Of a stretch of DNA of 13,920 nucleotides, positions 6,115-13,920 are shown in pieces. Source of the DNA: Betaproteobacteria bacterium (GTDB lineage: Bacteria; Pseudomonadota; Gammaproteobacteria; Burkholderiales; Usitatibacteraceae); the NCBI GenBank assembly GCA_003105245.1, contig PQAI01000163.1, positions 1-13,920 on the forward strand, in the 5' to 3' direction. Below the pieces are notes generated by a model. That model was not told the origin of the DNA, searched no databases, and was given only the letters and a program-made list of their open reading frames with translations. Within the stretch, counting starts at the first letter, position 1; each line of letters begins with the position of its first letter. Made by a program: the position numbers and the translations under genes.

Positions 6115-7350
6115 ATGAGCAAACGCCGCGTCGTCGTCACCGGCCTCGGAATCGTCTCCCCCGTCGGCATCGGCATCGCCCAGGCCTGGGACAACCTCGT
6201 GCGCGGGGTGAGCGGCGTGGGCCCCATCACGAGGTTCGACGCGACGCCGCTCTCGACCCGCATCGCGGCCGAGGTCAAGGGATTCGAGGCCGCGCAGTGG
6301 ATGCACCCGAAGGAGGCTCGCCGCTCCGACACGTTCGTGCACTTCGGCATCGCGGCCACCCGCATGGCCCTCGAGGACGCCGGGCTCGCGATCGACGAGT
6401 CGAACGCGGAGCGCGTCGGCGTGGTCGTGGGCTCCGGCATCGGCGGCCTGCCGATGATCGAGGAGAACATCCTCGAGATGGGCGCCAAGGGGCCGCGGCG
6501 CATCTCGCCCTTCTTCGTCCCCGGGTCGATCATCAACATGGTCGCCGGCATCATCTCCATCCAGTTCGGCGCCAAGGGGCCCAACGTGTCGATGGTCTCG
6601 GCCTGCACGACCAGCTCGCACTGCGTGGGCGAGGCCGGCCGCATGATCGAGTACGGCGATGCCGACGTCATGATCGCGGGCGGCACCGAGGCCACCATCT
6701 GCATGTCCGGCATGGGCGGCTTCTGCTCCATGAAGGCGCTCTCCGAGAGGAACGACGACCCGACGAAGGCCTCGCGCCCCTTCGACCGCGACCGCGACGG
6801 CTTCGTGCTGGGCGAGGGCGCCGGCATCCTCATCCTCGAGGAGTACGAGCACGCGAGGAAGCGCGGCGCGCGCATCTACGCGGAGCTCGGCGGCATGGGC
6901 ATGAGCGCCGACGCGGGGCACATCACCGCGCCGAACATGGACGGCCCGCGCCGGGCGATGGCGGCGGCGCTGCGCAACGCCGGCCTCAACGCCGACGAGG
7001 TGCAGTACCTCAACGCCCACGGCACCTCGACGCCACTGGGCGACGCCAACGAGACCGCCGCGATCAAGGCCGCCTTCGGAGAGCACGCGAGGAAGCTGGC
7101 GGTGAACTCCACCAAGTCGATGCACGGCCACCTGCTTGGTGCCGCGGGCGGCGTGGAGGCGCTCATCACCGTGCTCGCCATCCACCACCAGGTCTCGCCG
7201 CCGACCATCAACCTTGCGAATCCCGATCCCGCCTGCGACCTGGACTACGTCCCCAACGCCGCGCGCGAGATGCGGATCGAGGTGGGCCTGTCGAACTCCT
7301 TCGGGTTCGGCGGCACCAACGGGACGCTCGCGTTCCGGCGCCTGCGCTAG
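6115..7350 (+). CDS. fabF: Beta-ketoacyl-ACP synthase II
   Basis: 411 residues (E. coli FabF has 413). It performs the elongating condensations. The Cys-His-His triad is present: Cys164 in VSACTTSSH, His302 in NAHGTSTPLGD, and His339 in NSTKSMHGHLLGAAG with Lys334. GFVLGEGAGILILE (229-242) and the C-terminal LSNSFGFGGTNGTLAF are family hallmarks. The residue two before the second His is His337, where E. coli FabF has Thr (SMTGH). No Shine-Dalgarno is visible in the C-rich leader 6080-6114. The gene lies just after the acpP terminator, so expression probably depends on read-through. pabC follows after 31 bases. Confidence 0.97.
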   Translation: MSKRRVVVTGLGIVSPVGIGIAQAWDNLVRGVSGVGPITRFDATPLSTRIAAEVKGFEAAQWMHPKEARRSDTFVHFGIAATRMALEDAGLAIDESNAERVGVVVGSGIGGLPMIEENILEMGAKGPRRISPFFVPGSIINMVAGIISIQFGAKGPNVSMVSACTTSSHCVGEAGRMIEYGDADVMIAGGTEATICMSGMGGFCSMKALSERNDDPTKASRPFDRDRDGFVLGEGAGILILEEYEHARKRGARIYAELGGMGMSADAGHITAPNMDGPRRAMAAALRNAGLNADEVQYLNAHGTSTPLGDANETAAIKAAFGEHARKLAVNSTKSMHGHLLGAAGGVEALITVLAIHHQVSPPTINLANPDPACDLDYVPNAAREMRIEVGLSNSFGFGGTNGTLAFRRLR

Positions 7351-7381
7351 GCGGGCCCGGGCGCGACCGGGGCGCGCGACG

Positions 7382-8203
7382 ATGGCCTCCTTCCTCGTCA
7401 ACGGGTGGCCCGCCCAGTCGGTCGACGCCGCCGACCGCGGGCTCATGTACGGCGACGGCGTCTTCCGCACCCTCGTGACGCGCGCCGGCCGGGCGCTCAA
7501 CTGGTCCCACCACTATCGCCTCCTCGCGCGCGACTGCTCCCGCCTGGCGCTCGCTTGCCCGGCGGAGCCGCTCCTGCTCGCGGAGATCGCGCGCGTGATG
7601 GCGGACGACGGCGTGGTGAAGGTGATCGTCACCCGTGGCGCCTCCGGGCGCGGCTACGGCTTCGGCGACGACGTGGAGCCCACGCGCATCGTGGCGGCCT
7701 GGCCCGGCGTGCCCTCGGACCCGCTCGCGGGAAGGGACGGCGTGCGGGTGCGCCGCTGCGGGCTCGCGCTCGCCATCCAGCCGCGGCTCGCGGGCGTGAA
7801 GTCCCTCAACCGCCTGGAGAACGTGCTGGCGCGCGCCGAGTGGCGCGATCCGGCCGTGCGCGAGGGCCTGCTCGCGGACGCCGAGGGCCGCCTGGTCGAG
7901 GCGACGGCGAGCAACGTCTTCTTCGCGCGCGCCGGCGTGCTCGTCACGCCCGCGCTCGCGCGCTGCGGCGTCGAGGGCGCCCAGCGCGGCCGCGTGCTCG
8001 CGCTGGCGCAGGCCGAGGGCATCGCCTGCGAGGTACGCGACGCCGGCTTCGACGAGCTGGAGCTCGCCGACGAGGTCTTCCTCACCAACAGCGTGATCGG
8101 GGTCTGGCCCGTGGTCGCGCTGGGCGAGCGGCGCTGGCCGCCCGGCCCGCTCGCGCGCCGATTCCAGCAGCTCATCGGGGAGGACGATGCGCGCGGCGCG
8201 TAG
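7382..8203 (+). CDS. pabC: Aminodeoxychorismate lyase (PLP fold type IV)
   Basis: 273 residues (E. coli PabC has 269). It releases pyruvate from 4-amino-4-deoxychorismate to give p-aminobenzoate for folate. Fold-type IV features are the N-terminal VDAADRGLMYGDGVFRTL (14-31), the PLP lysine Lys140 in AGVKSLNRLENVLAR (same number as in E. coli), VTRGASGRGY (83-92) and EATASNVFF. Position between fabF and mltG, as in E. coli, supports PabC over the related D-amino-acid or branched-chain aminotransferases. The ATG at 7382 has no clear ribosome site. The 3' end overlaps mltG by 17 bases. Confidence 0.92.
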   Translation: MASFLVNGWPAQSVDAADRGLMYGDGVFRTLVTRAGRALNWSHHYRLLARDCSRLALACPAEPLLLAEIARVMADDGVVKVIVTRGASGRGYGFGDDVEPTRIVAAWPGVPSDPLAGRDGVRVRRCGLALAIQPRLAGVKSLNRLENVLARAEWRDPAVREGLLADAEGRLVEATASNVFFARAGVLVTPALARCGVEGAQRGRVLALAQAEGIACEVRDAGFDELELADEVFLTNSVIGVWPVVALGERRWPPGPLARRFQQLIGEDDARGA

Positions 8204-9182
8204 GCTCGCGCTCCTGGTCGCCGCCGTGGTGCTGGCGGCCGTCGCCTGGGGGGCCTGGTTCTGCCTGACGCCGCTCGAGCCGCCGCGCTCGCCCTTCGAC
8301 TTCACCGTGAAGAGCGGGGCGAGCCTCAAGGGGGTTGCGCGCCAGCTCGCCGACGAGGGGCTGCTGCCCGAGCCCTACGCCTTCTGGCTCCTCGGCCGGG
8401 CGATGGGCAAGGCGGGCGTGCTGCAGGCGGGGACCTACCGCGTGGCGGAACCGCTCACGCCGCTGGAGCTCCTCGACAAGCTCGCGCGCGGCGACGTGCT
8501 CCCCATCGAGATCGCCTTCGTGGAAGGGACCACCTTCCGGCAGTGGCTGGCGCAGATGCGCGCGAATCCCAACGTCCGATCGACGCTCGCCGGGCGGGGC
8601 GAGGCCGAGATCCGCGCCGCGCTGGGCGTGGAGGAGGCCGCGCTCGAGGGGCTCTTCTTCCCCGACACCTACCGCTTCGTGGCCGGCACCACGGATGTCG
8701 AGATCCTCAGGCGCGCCTACGCGCAGATGCAGCGCCGGCTCGCCCGGGCCTGGGAGTCGCGCGACCCGGCCCTTCCGCTCGCGAGCCCCTACGAGGCGCT
8801 CGTCCTCGCCTCCATCGTCGAGAAGGAGACGGGACGGCTGGGCGAGCGCGCCATCGTGGCCTCCGTGTTCGTCAATCGCCTGAGGAGGGGAATGCGGCTG
8901 CAGACCGACCCCACGGTGATCTACGGGCTGGGCGAGGGCTTCGACGGCAACCTGCGCAAGCGCGACCTGCAGGCCGACACGCCCTGGAACACCTACACCC
9001 GCGATGGGCTCCCCCCCACGCCCATCGCGATGCCCGGCGCCGCCTCGCTCGAGGCCGCCACCCGTCCCGCGAGCACGGAGTTCCTCTACTTCGTTGGCAA
9101 GGGCGACGGATCGCACCAGTTCTCGCGCAATCTCGAGGACCACAACCGCGCGGTGGCAAAATACCAGCTGGGAAGATCATGA
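8187..9182 (+). CDS. mltG: Endolytic murein transglycosylase MltG (YceG family)
   Basis: 331 residues (E. coli MltG has 340). It is an inner-membrane enzyme that cuts nascent glycan strands and limits their length. A single N-terminal membrane segment (about 7-27, rich in Ala, Val and Leu, after MRAARR) anchors it, followed by a LysM-like part (about 37-105) and the YceG domain. [11 protein letters not shown] (154-164), [11 protein letters not shown] with the likely catalytic Glu212, and [19 protein letters not shown] are diagnostic. GGGGAGGA (8177-8184), inside pabC, is a good ribosome site for the ATG at 8187. The stop overlaps the tmk start (ATGA, 9179-9182). Confidence 0.95.
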   Translation: MRAARRLALLVAAVVLAAVAWGAWFCLTPLEPPRSPFDFTVKSGASLKGVARQLADEGLLPEPYAFWLLGRAMGKAGVLQAGTYRVAEPLTPLELLDKLARGDVLPIEIAFVEGTTFRQWLAQMRANPNVRSTLAGRGEAEIRAALGVEEAALEGLFFPDTYRFVAGTTDVEILRRAYAQMQRRLARAWESRDPALPLASPYEALVLASIVEKETGRLGERAIVASVFVNRLRRGMRLQTDPTVIYGLGEGFDGNLRKRDLQADTPWNTYTRDGLPPTPIAMPGAASLEAATRPASTEFLYFVGKGDGSHQFSRNLEDHNRAVAKYQLGRS

Positions 9183-9796
9183 CGACCGGACGGTTCATCA
9201 CGGTGGAGGGCATCGACGGGGCGGGGAAGTCCTCGCACCTGGAGTTCCTCGCCTCCGCCATCCGCGCGCGTGGCGTCGAGGCCGTGGTCACGCGCGAGCC
9301 GGGCGGCACGCCCCTGGGGGAGAGGCTGCGCGAGCTCGTCCTGCACGAGGCCATGGACGGCACCACGGAGGCCCTCCTCATGTTCGCCGCGCGGCGCGAG
9401 CACCTCGTGAGGGTGATCGAGCCGGCGCTCGCGCGCGGCGCGTGGGTCCTCTCGGACCGCTTCAGCGACGCGACCTACGCCTACCAGTGCGGCGGGCGCG
9501 GCCTGGACCGGGCCGTGTTCCGGGCCCTGGAGGGACTCGTGCACCCGGCGCGCCAGCCGGACGCCACCTTCCTCTTCGACATCGACCCGCAGGTGGCCGC
9601 CGAGCGCCAGCGCGCGCAGAGCCGCACGCCCGACAAGTTCGAGCGCGAGGCGGGCGATTTCTTCGGTCGCGTGCGCGACGCCTACCTCGAGCGCGCGGCC
9701 GCCTCGCCGGGGCGTTTCCGCGTGATCGACGCCTCCGGGAGCCTGGAGGACGTGCGCGGCCGGCTCGCGCAGGCCTTCGCGGCGGCCTTCCCGTGA
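9179..9796 (+). CDS. tmk: Thymidylate kinase
   Basis: 205 residues. It phosphorylates dTMP to dTDP, the last kinase step unique to dTTP supply. The P-loop GIDGAGKS (11-18), the dTMP-binding [14 protein letters not shown] (38-51), [17 protein letters not shown] (92-108), and a LID region near 142-158 place it firmly in the family. It starts at ATG 9179, overlapping the mltG stop by four bases. Its own TGA shares bases with the GTG start of holB (GTGA, 9793-9796). This tight mltG-tmk-holB coupling is the same as in E. coli. Confidence 0.96.
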   Translation: MTTGRFITVEGIDGAGKSSHLEFLASAIRARGVEAVVTREPGGTPLGERLRELVLHEAMDGTTEALLMFAARREHLVRVIEPALARGAWVLSDRFSDATYAYQCGGRGLDRAVFRALEGLVHPARQPDATFLFDIDPQVAAERQRAQSRTPDKFEREAGDFFGRVRDAYLERAAASPGRFRVIDASGSLEDVRGRLAQAFAAAFP

Positions 9797-10800
9797 ACGC
9801 CGCGCCCTGGCACCGACCGGCCCTGGAGCGCCTCCTCGCGCGCCGCCCGCGCATGCCGCACGCGCTGCTCGTCTCGGGCAGGCCCGGCATCGGCAAGGTG
9901 GACTTCGCGCGCAGCCTCGCGCAGAGCCTGCTCTGCGAGTCGCCCATCGACCGGCTCGCCTGCGGCCAGTGCCCGTCGTGCCACTGGTTCGGCCAGTCGA
10001 ACCACCCGGACTACCGGGAGATCGTCCCCGAGGCGGCCGAGGAGGCCGAGGCGGAAGGCGCCGATGCCGACGCCGGCAAGGACGCCAAGAAGAGCCTCGT
10101 CATCAAGATCGACCAGGTGCGCGCCATCCGCGACTTCGTGGCGCTCACGACCCACCGCGCGGGGCACCGCGCCATCGTCCTGCACCCGGCCGAGTCCCTG
10201 CAGCCGGCCGCCGCCAACGCGCTGCTGAAGACCCTCGAGGAGCCGCCGCCGGCGACGGTGATCGTGCTGGTGGCCGACCGGCCCGCGCGCCTGCTCCCCA
10301 CCATCCGCAGCCGCTGCGAGGCGGTGGTGCTGCGCGCGCCCCCGCGCGCCGAGGCGCTGGCGTGGCTCGCCGCCAGCGGGGCGCAGGACGCGGAATCCGC
10401 CCTGGCGCTGGCGGGCGGGGCGCCGCTCCTCGCGGCCCGCCTCGCGCAGCCCGAGGAGCGCGACTGGCGCCGCAAGGTGGTCGCGGAGCTCTCGCGGCCC
10501 GACGGTGCGCATCCGCTCTCCTTCGCCGTCGGCGTGGACCGCGCGCTCCTCGAGCGCACGATCTTCGTGATGCAGACCTGGGTCCACGACCTGCTGCGGC
10601 TCAAGAGCGCCGCCGAGCCGCGACACCACCTCGAATCCGTGGCCGTGCTCAGGGCCAAGGCGCGCCGGGCGCGCCTGGAGCGGCTGCTGGCGCTGGACCG
10701 CGAGCTCCTCGAGGCGCGGCGCCTCGCCTCGCACCCGCTGAACGCGCGCCTCGCCGCGGAGCACTTGATGATGGCCTACAATCGCGCCACACTTGCCTGA
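9793..10800 (+). CDS. holB: DNA polymerase III subunit delta'
   Basis: 335 residues (E. coli delta' has 334). It is a non-motor subunit of the clamp loader that places the beta clamp on DNA. The four zinc cysteines Cys48, Cys57, Cys60 and Cys63 have the same 9-3-3 spacing as E. coli 50/59/62/65 and are followed by NHPDY. The SRC arginine-finger motif is at 173-175, and [11 protein letters not shown] (142-152) is conserved. The P-loop is degenerate ([11 protein letters not shown], 29-39, with Val in place of the usual Ser/Thr), as expected because delta' does not bind ATP. An acidic, low-complexity insertion of about 20 residues (80-100) separates the zinc module from the next strand. GTG start at 9793 is fixed by the overlap with tmk. 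Confidence 0.94.
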   Translation: MNAAPWHRPALERLLARRPRMPHALLVSGRPGIGKVDFARSLAQSLLCESPIDRLACGQCPSCHWFGQSNHPDYREIVPEAAEEAEAEGADADAGKDAKKSLVIKIDQVRAIRDFVALTTHRAGHRAIVLHPAESLQPAAANALLKTLEEPPPATVIVLVADRPARLLPTIRSRCEAVVLRAPPRAEALAWLAASGAQDAESALALAGGAPLLAARLAQPEERDWRRKVVAELSRPDGAHPLSFAVGVDRALLERTIFVMQTWVHDLLRLKSAAEPRHHLESVAVLRAKARRARLERLLALDRELLEARRLASHPLNARLAAEHLMMAYNRATLA

Positions 10801-10803
10801 GCC

Positions 10804-11169
10804 ATGAGCGAAGCCGCCACCGACACCGCGACGCGACCGGGAGTCTTCTCCCTCGTGATCCGCTCCAAGGCCGCCCTCTACGCGGCGTGGATCCCGCTGC
10901 TGCGAGGCGGCGGCATCTTCGTACCCAGCACGCGCGAGCACCGCCTGGGCGAGGAGGTCATGGTGCTGCTGTCTCTTCTCGACGACAGCACCAAGATCCC
11001 GATCCAGGGGCACGTGGCCTGGGTCAACCCGGCGCACGCGGCCAGCAACCGCCCGCAGGGCTTCGGCGTGCAGCTGCCCGACAACGAGACCTGCCGCGAT
11101 CTGAGGAAGCGGGTCGAGGGACTCCTCGCGGGGGCGCTGCAGTCCTCGCGGCCGACGCACACCCTGTAG
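10804..11169 (+). CDS. pilZ: PilZ-domain protein of the type IV pilus assembly type
   Basis: 121 residues forming a single PilZ barrel. The stretch VIRSKAALYAAWIPLLRGGG (18-37) and the following FVPSTREHRLGEEVMVLLSL resemble the pilus-biogenesis PilZ family (LYAAYMPF...GGLF.PT). These are atypical PilZ proteins: the RxxxR c-di-GMP-binding motif is absent, and the second motif is degenerate (NRPQGFGVQL). They act with FimX and the pilus motor PilB in other bacteria, and lie after holB in Pseudomonas. It follows holB by three bases, so it is almost certainly co-transcribed; no pilus genes are visible in this window. Confidence 0.88.
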   Translation: MSEAATDTATRPGVFSLVIRSKAALYAAWIPLLRGGGIFVPSTREHRLGEEVMVLLSLLDDSTKIPIQGHVAWVNPAHAASNRPQGFGVQLPDNETCRDLRKRVEGLLAGALQSSRPTHTL

Positions 11170-11196
11170 GCCGCGCCGGCCGGAGGCGGGCGCCGG

Positions 11197-11202
11197 TAGA
11201 AT
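11197..11202 (+). promoter_or_regulatory. Candidate -10 element directly before tatD
   Basis: TAGAAT (five of six matches to TATAAT) lies seven bases before the tatD ATG at 11210. This spacing would put the transcript start at or next to the ATG, giving a leaderless message. No -35 or Shine-Dalgarno is visible in the 40-base gap, which otherwise is GC-rich. Tentative. Confidence 0.35.
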
Positions 11203-11209
11203 CCGCGTC

Positions 11210-11989
11210 ATGCTCGTCGATTCCCACTGCCACCTCGATTTTCCCGAACTGCGTGGCGAGCTGCCGGCGCTGCTGGAGCGCATGACGGCCAACGGCGTGA
11301 CCCACGCCCTCACCATCTCCACCACCCTCGCGGGCTTTCCCGGCGTGCTCGAGGTGGCCCGTTCGCGTCCCAACCTGTGGTGCACGGCGGGCGTGCACCC
11401 CGACGAGCGGCGCGACGGGCGCGAGGCGAGCGTCGAGGAGCTGGTCGCGCTCGCGGCCGACCCCAAGGTGGTGGCCATCGGCGAGACCGGCCTGGATTAC
11501 TTCCGGGTCGAGGGCGACACCGGCTGGCAGCGCGAGCGCTTCCGGGTGCACGTGCGCGCCGCGCGGGCCTGCGGCAAGCCGCTCGTCATCCACACCCGCG
11601 AGGCGGCCGCGGACACGCTCGCGATCCTCGAGGAGGAGGGCGCGCGCGAGGTCGGCGGCGTGATGCACTGCTTCACGGAATCGGCGGAGGTCGCCGAGGC
11701 CGCGATGCGCCTGGGCTTCCTCATCTCGTTCTCGGGGATCGTCACCTTCAAGAACGCGCAGGCGCTCAAGGACGTCGCGCGGCGGGTGCCGCTCGAACGC
11801 ATGCTGGTCGAGACGGACTCGCCCTATCTCGCGCCCGTCCCGCACCGGGGACGCACCAACGAGCCGTCCTTCGTGCGCCACGTGGCCGAGGAGATCGCGC
11901 GGCTCAAGGAAGTCCCGCTGGAGGCGGTGGCCGAGGCGACCACGCGCAACTTCTTCGCCCTTTTCCGCGGCGCCCGCGCCGCGGCCTGA
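11210..11989 (+). CDS. TatD-family metal-dependent hydrolase/deoxyribonuclease (YcfH type)
   Basis: 259 residues, the usual size. The metal ligands are all present: His6 and His8 in DSHCHLD, Glu92 in GETGLDY, His128 in IHTRE, His153 in MHCF, and Asp203 in ETDSPYLAP. The family folds as a TIM barrel and includes 3'-5' DNases acting in DNA repair or fragmentation. Position after holB matches E. coli ycfH, a TatD relative of unproven role, rather than tatD of the twin-arginine locus, so I leave the symbol empty. There is no ribosome site; the ATG gives the conserved MLVDSHCHLDF start. rlmM follows five bases after the stop. Confidence 0.94.
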   Translation: MLVDSHCHLDFPELRGELPALLERMTANGVTHALTISTTLAGFPGVLEVARSRPNLWCTAGVHPDERRDGREASVEELVALAADPKVVAIGETGLDYFRVEGDTGWQRERFRVHVRAARACGKPLVIHTREAAADTLAILEEEGAREVGGVMHCFTESAEVAEAAMRLGFLISFSGIVTFKNAQALKDVARRVPLERMLVETDSPYLAPVPHRGRTNEPSFVRHVAEEIARLKEVPLEAVAEATTRNFFALFRGARAAA

Positions 11990-11994
11990 GGCCG

Positions 11995-13068
11995 ATGCCC
12001 ACGACCGCACCGGGCCTCCTGGCCTACTGCCGGGCGGGCTTCGAGAGGGAGTGCGCGCAGGAGCTCACGGCACTCGCCGGCGAGGCCGGCGTGACGGGCT
12101 TCGTGAAGGCGCGACCGGAAAGCGCCTTCGCGCTCTTCCAGCCCCACGACGGCGCCGCGGCCGTGGCGCTCGCCCGAAGAGTCGACGCCACGGCGCTCGT
12201 CTTCCCGCGCCAGGTCATCCGATGCGGCGAATTGCTGGCCGACCTTCCCGTGGGAGATCGCGTCTCGCCCATCGTGGCGGCCGCCGTGCCCCTGGGAACG
12301 GCGTTCCGCGAGCTATTCCTGGAGACGCCGGACACCAACGACGGCAAGTCGCTCGCGGCGCTGGCCCGCCCGCTCGGGCCGCACCTGCGCCGGGCGCTCG
12401 CGCGCGCGGGCGTGGCGCTCGACGCCGCCGACGCGCCGGAGCGGCTCCACGTCTTCTTCCTGGGAGGCTCGGCCTGCCACGTCGGCGTCTCCCGCGTGGG
12501 GGCCTCCTCGCCCTGGCCCATGGGAATCCCGCGGCTTCGCATGCCGCACGGGGCGCCCTCGCGCTCGACCCTCAAGCTCGCCGAGGCGCTGGCGCTCTTC
12601 GTGGGAGAGGAGCGCGTGGCGAAGCGCATGCGCCCGGGCATGACCGCGGTGGACCTGGGCGCCTCGCCCGGCGGCTGGACCTGGCAGCTCGTCCGCCGCG
12701 GCCTCATGGTCACCGCCGTCGACAACGGTCCCATGGACCCGGCCCTCATGGAGTCGGGGCAGGTGAAGCACCGGCGCGAGGACGGCTTCCGGTTCCGCCC
12801 CGCCGAGCCGGTCGACTGGATGGTCTGCGACATGGTCGAGACCCCGTCGCGGGTGTGCGCGCTCGCCGCCCGGTGGGTCGCCGAGGGCTGGTGCCGCGAG
12901 GCGATCTTCAACCTGAAGCTGCCGATGAAGAAGCGCTGGGAGGAGGTGGGCCGCGCGCGCGAGACGGTGGCGCAGGCCCTGGCCGGGCAGCCGCACCGCT
13001 TCCGCGTGAAGCACCTCTACCACGACCGGGAGGAAGTCACCGCGTGGCTCGCGGCAGGCGCGCGCTGA
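11995..13068 (+). CDS. rlmM: 23S rRNA (cytidine-2498) 2'-O-methyltransferase
   Basis: 357 residues (E. coli RlmM has 366). It methylates C2498 of 23S rRNA using SAM. An N-terminal THUMP-like part (about 8-170, starting LLAYCRAGFERECAQEL) is followed by a Rossmann methyltransferase domain. SPWPMGIPRLRMP (172-184), STLKLAEAL (191-199), DLGASPGGWTWQLV (220-233), SVDNGP-like AVDNGPM (241-247), VCDMVE (277-282) and FNLKLPMKKR (305-314) closely follow E. coli. The putative K-D-K-E tetrad (Lys194, Asp279, Lys308, Glu347) is intact. GAGG at 11988-11991, in the tatD stop region, gives a weak coupled ribosome site. RlmM is not part of the conserved fab operon, so this marks where the shared synteny ends. 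Confidence 0.94.
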   Translation: MPTTAPGLLAYCRAGFERECAQELTALAGEAGVTGFVKARPESAFALFQPHDGAAAVALARRVDATALVFPRQVIRCGELLADLPVGDRVSPIVAAAVPLGTAFRELFLETPDTNDGKSLAALARPLGPHLRRALARAGVALDAADAPERLHVFFLGGSACHVGVSRVGASSPWPMGIPRLRMPHGAPSRSTLKLAEALALFVGEERVAKRMRPGMTAVDLGASPGGWTWQLVRRGLMVTAVDNGPMDPALMESGQVKHRREDGFRFRPAEPVDWMVCDMVETPSRVCALAARWVAEGWCREAIFNLKLPMKKRWEEVGRARETVAQALAGQPHRFRVKHLYHDREEVTAWLAAGAR

Positions 13069-13073
13069 ACGCG

Positions 13074-13109
13074 TGCTAGACTCGCCAGGCCCCCCGCCAA
13101 GGAAGAGGA
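13074..13109 (+). promoter_or_regulatory. Possible extended -10 and purine-rich ribosome site before the hydroxyacid dehydrogenase
   Basis: TGCTAGACT (13074-13082) is a TGn plus four-of-six -10 hexamer, five bases past the rlmM stop. It is followed by a purine-rich run with AAGGA (13099-13103) and GAGGA (13105-13109) ahead of the ATG at 13121. This would give the dehydrogenase its own transcript, separate from the upstream operon. The hexamer match is modest. Confidence 0.35.
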
Positions 13110-13120
13110 AGAAGAAGCGC

Positions 13121-13920
13121 ATGCCCCGAATCGTCATCTCCGAAAGCATGGACGCCCCGGCCGTGGCCGCCCTGGTGCGCGACTTCGACGTCGACTACCG
13201 GCCGGGCCTCGTCGACGACGAGGCGGCGCTCGCCGCCGCCCTGGCGGACGCCGACGGCTGGATCGTGCGCAACCGCACGCAGGTGCGCGGGGCGGCGCTC
13301 GCCGCGGCGAGGCGCCTGCGCGTGGTGGGCCGCCTGGGCGTGGGCCTGGACAACATCGACCTCGCCACCTGCGCCGAGCGCGGCATCGAGGTCATCCCGG
13401 CGACCGGGGCCAACGCCGAATCGGTGGCCGAGTACGTGCTCGCGATGGCGATGGTCCTGCTTCGCGGCGCGGCCTACCTCTCGACCGCGGCCGTGGCGGC
13501 GGGACGCTGGCCGCGGCAGATGCTCTCGCAGGGCCGGGAGGTCTCGGGCAAGACCATCGGCCTGGTGGGCTTCGGCAGCATCGGCCGCGTGACGGCGCGC
13601 AAGGTGGGCGCCATGGGCATGCGCGTGGTCGCCTTCGACCCCGTGGTGCCGGCCGACTCGCCCGCGTGGGCCGAGCTCGGCGTGGCGCCGCTGCCCCTGG
13701 ACGAGCTCCTAGCGCGCTCCGACGTCGTGTCGCTGCACCTGCCGCTCACCGACTCGACGCGCGGCCTGATCGGGGAGGCGCGCCTGGCCCGGATGAAGGC
13801 CGGCGCCATCCTGATCAACTCGGCACGCGGAGGCATCGTCGACGAGGCCGCGCTCGCCAGGGCGCTGTCGTCGGGGCGCCTGGGCGGCGCCGCGCTCGAC
13901 GTCTTCGACCGCGAGCCCCT
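13121..13920 (+). CDS. D-isomer-specific 2-hydroxyacid dehydrogenase, 3' end cut off by window edge
   Basis: 266 full codons are present and remain open at the right edge. The protein starts MPRIVISESMDAPAVAAL. It has the dinucleotide-binding GFGSIGR (150-156), Asp173 at the end of the second strand (pointing to NAD over NADP), the substrate-binding Arg236 in INSARGGIVDEAAL, and Glu265 of the catalytic pair in DVFDREP. The catalytic His lies beyond the window. SerA (phosphoglycerate), glyoxylate/hydroxypyruvate and sulfolactate (SlcC-like) dehydrogenases share these motifs. The N-terminus reminds me of SlcC-like proteins, but that is recall, not proof. No neighbour in the window indicates the substrate. 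Confidence 0.88.
   Translation, partial: MPRIVISESMDAPAVAALVRDFDVDYRPGLVDDEAALAAALADADGWIVRNRTQVRGAALAAARRLRVVGRLGVGLDNIDLATCAERGIEVIPATGANAESVAEYVLAMAMVLLRGAAYLSTAAVAAGRWPRQMLSQGREVSGKTIGLVGFGSIGRVTARKVGAMGMRVVAFDPVVPADSPAWAELGVAPLPLDELLARSDVVSLHLPLTDSTRGLIGEARLARMKAGAILINSARGGIVDEAALARALSSGRLGGAALDVFDREP

Noticed and set aside
9011..9017. Run of seven Cs in mltG as a possible slippage or phase-variation site
   Set aside because: The frame is intact with conserved sequence on both sides, and short G/C runs are expected at this base composition.
10765..10782. TTGATG and TACAAT near the end of holB as a promoter for pilZ
   Set aside because: The two hexamers are only six bases apart and there is no -35 at normal spacing; a TACAAT alone in coding sequence is weak evidence.

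Overview
The window is a GC-rich (about 70% by eye), almost fully coding stretch of chromosome. I think it comes from a betaproteobacterium. The order yceF/maf (divergent), yceD, rpmF, plsX, fabH, fabD, fabG, acpP, fabF, pabC, mltG, tmk, holB, (pilZ), tatD is the classical proteobacterial fatty-acid cluster. The protein sequences, the pilZ gene after holB and the acidic loop in HolB fit a beta- better than a gammaproteobacterium. I cannot name a genus from this alone.

Layout. Positions 1-1168 are on the minus strand: a TTG-started Maf-family (YceF-type) nucleotide pyrophosphatase, translationally coupled (GTGA overlap) to an RsmI-like SAM-dependent methyltransferase that runs off the left edge. 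A short AT-rich divergent control region (about 1155-1210) separates them from a plus-strand run that fills the rest of the window. That run is yceD-rpmF (YceD/DUF177 protein and ribosomal protein L32), plsX-fabH-fabD-fabG-acpP-fabF (phospholipid and fatty-acid synthesis), pabC (folate), mltG (peptidoglycan), tmk and holB (dTTP supply and the clamp loader), pilZ (type IV pili), tatD (nuclease) and rlmM (23S rRNA 2'-O-methyltransferase). After a small promoter-like gap comes a 2-hydroxyacid dehydrogenase cut by the right edge.

How it works together. The core makes malonyl-ACP (FabD), condenses it (FabH, FabF), reduces it (FabG), supplies the carrier (AcpP) and diverts acyl chains to phospholipid (PlsX). 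Co-transcription with L32, thymidylate kinase, the clamp-loader subunit and a peptidoglycan terminase links membrane synthesis to growth. Most junctions are tight or overlapping. The exceptions are yceD/rpmF, rpmF/plsX, acpP/fabF and the entry to tatD, where I see hairpins or -10-like elements that could set unequal expression inside the operon.

I saw no mobile element, CRISPR array, RNA gene, toxin-antitoxin or defence locus. No gap between genes exceeds 100 bases. I did not find an undescribed multigene system. The findings are local: regulatory elements embedded in or abutting genes, start-codon conflicts, and small departures from family norms. Residue counts and motif positions were worked out by hand; no database search was run.
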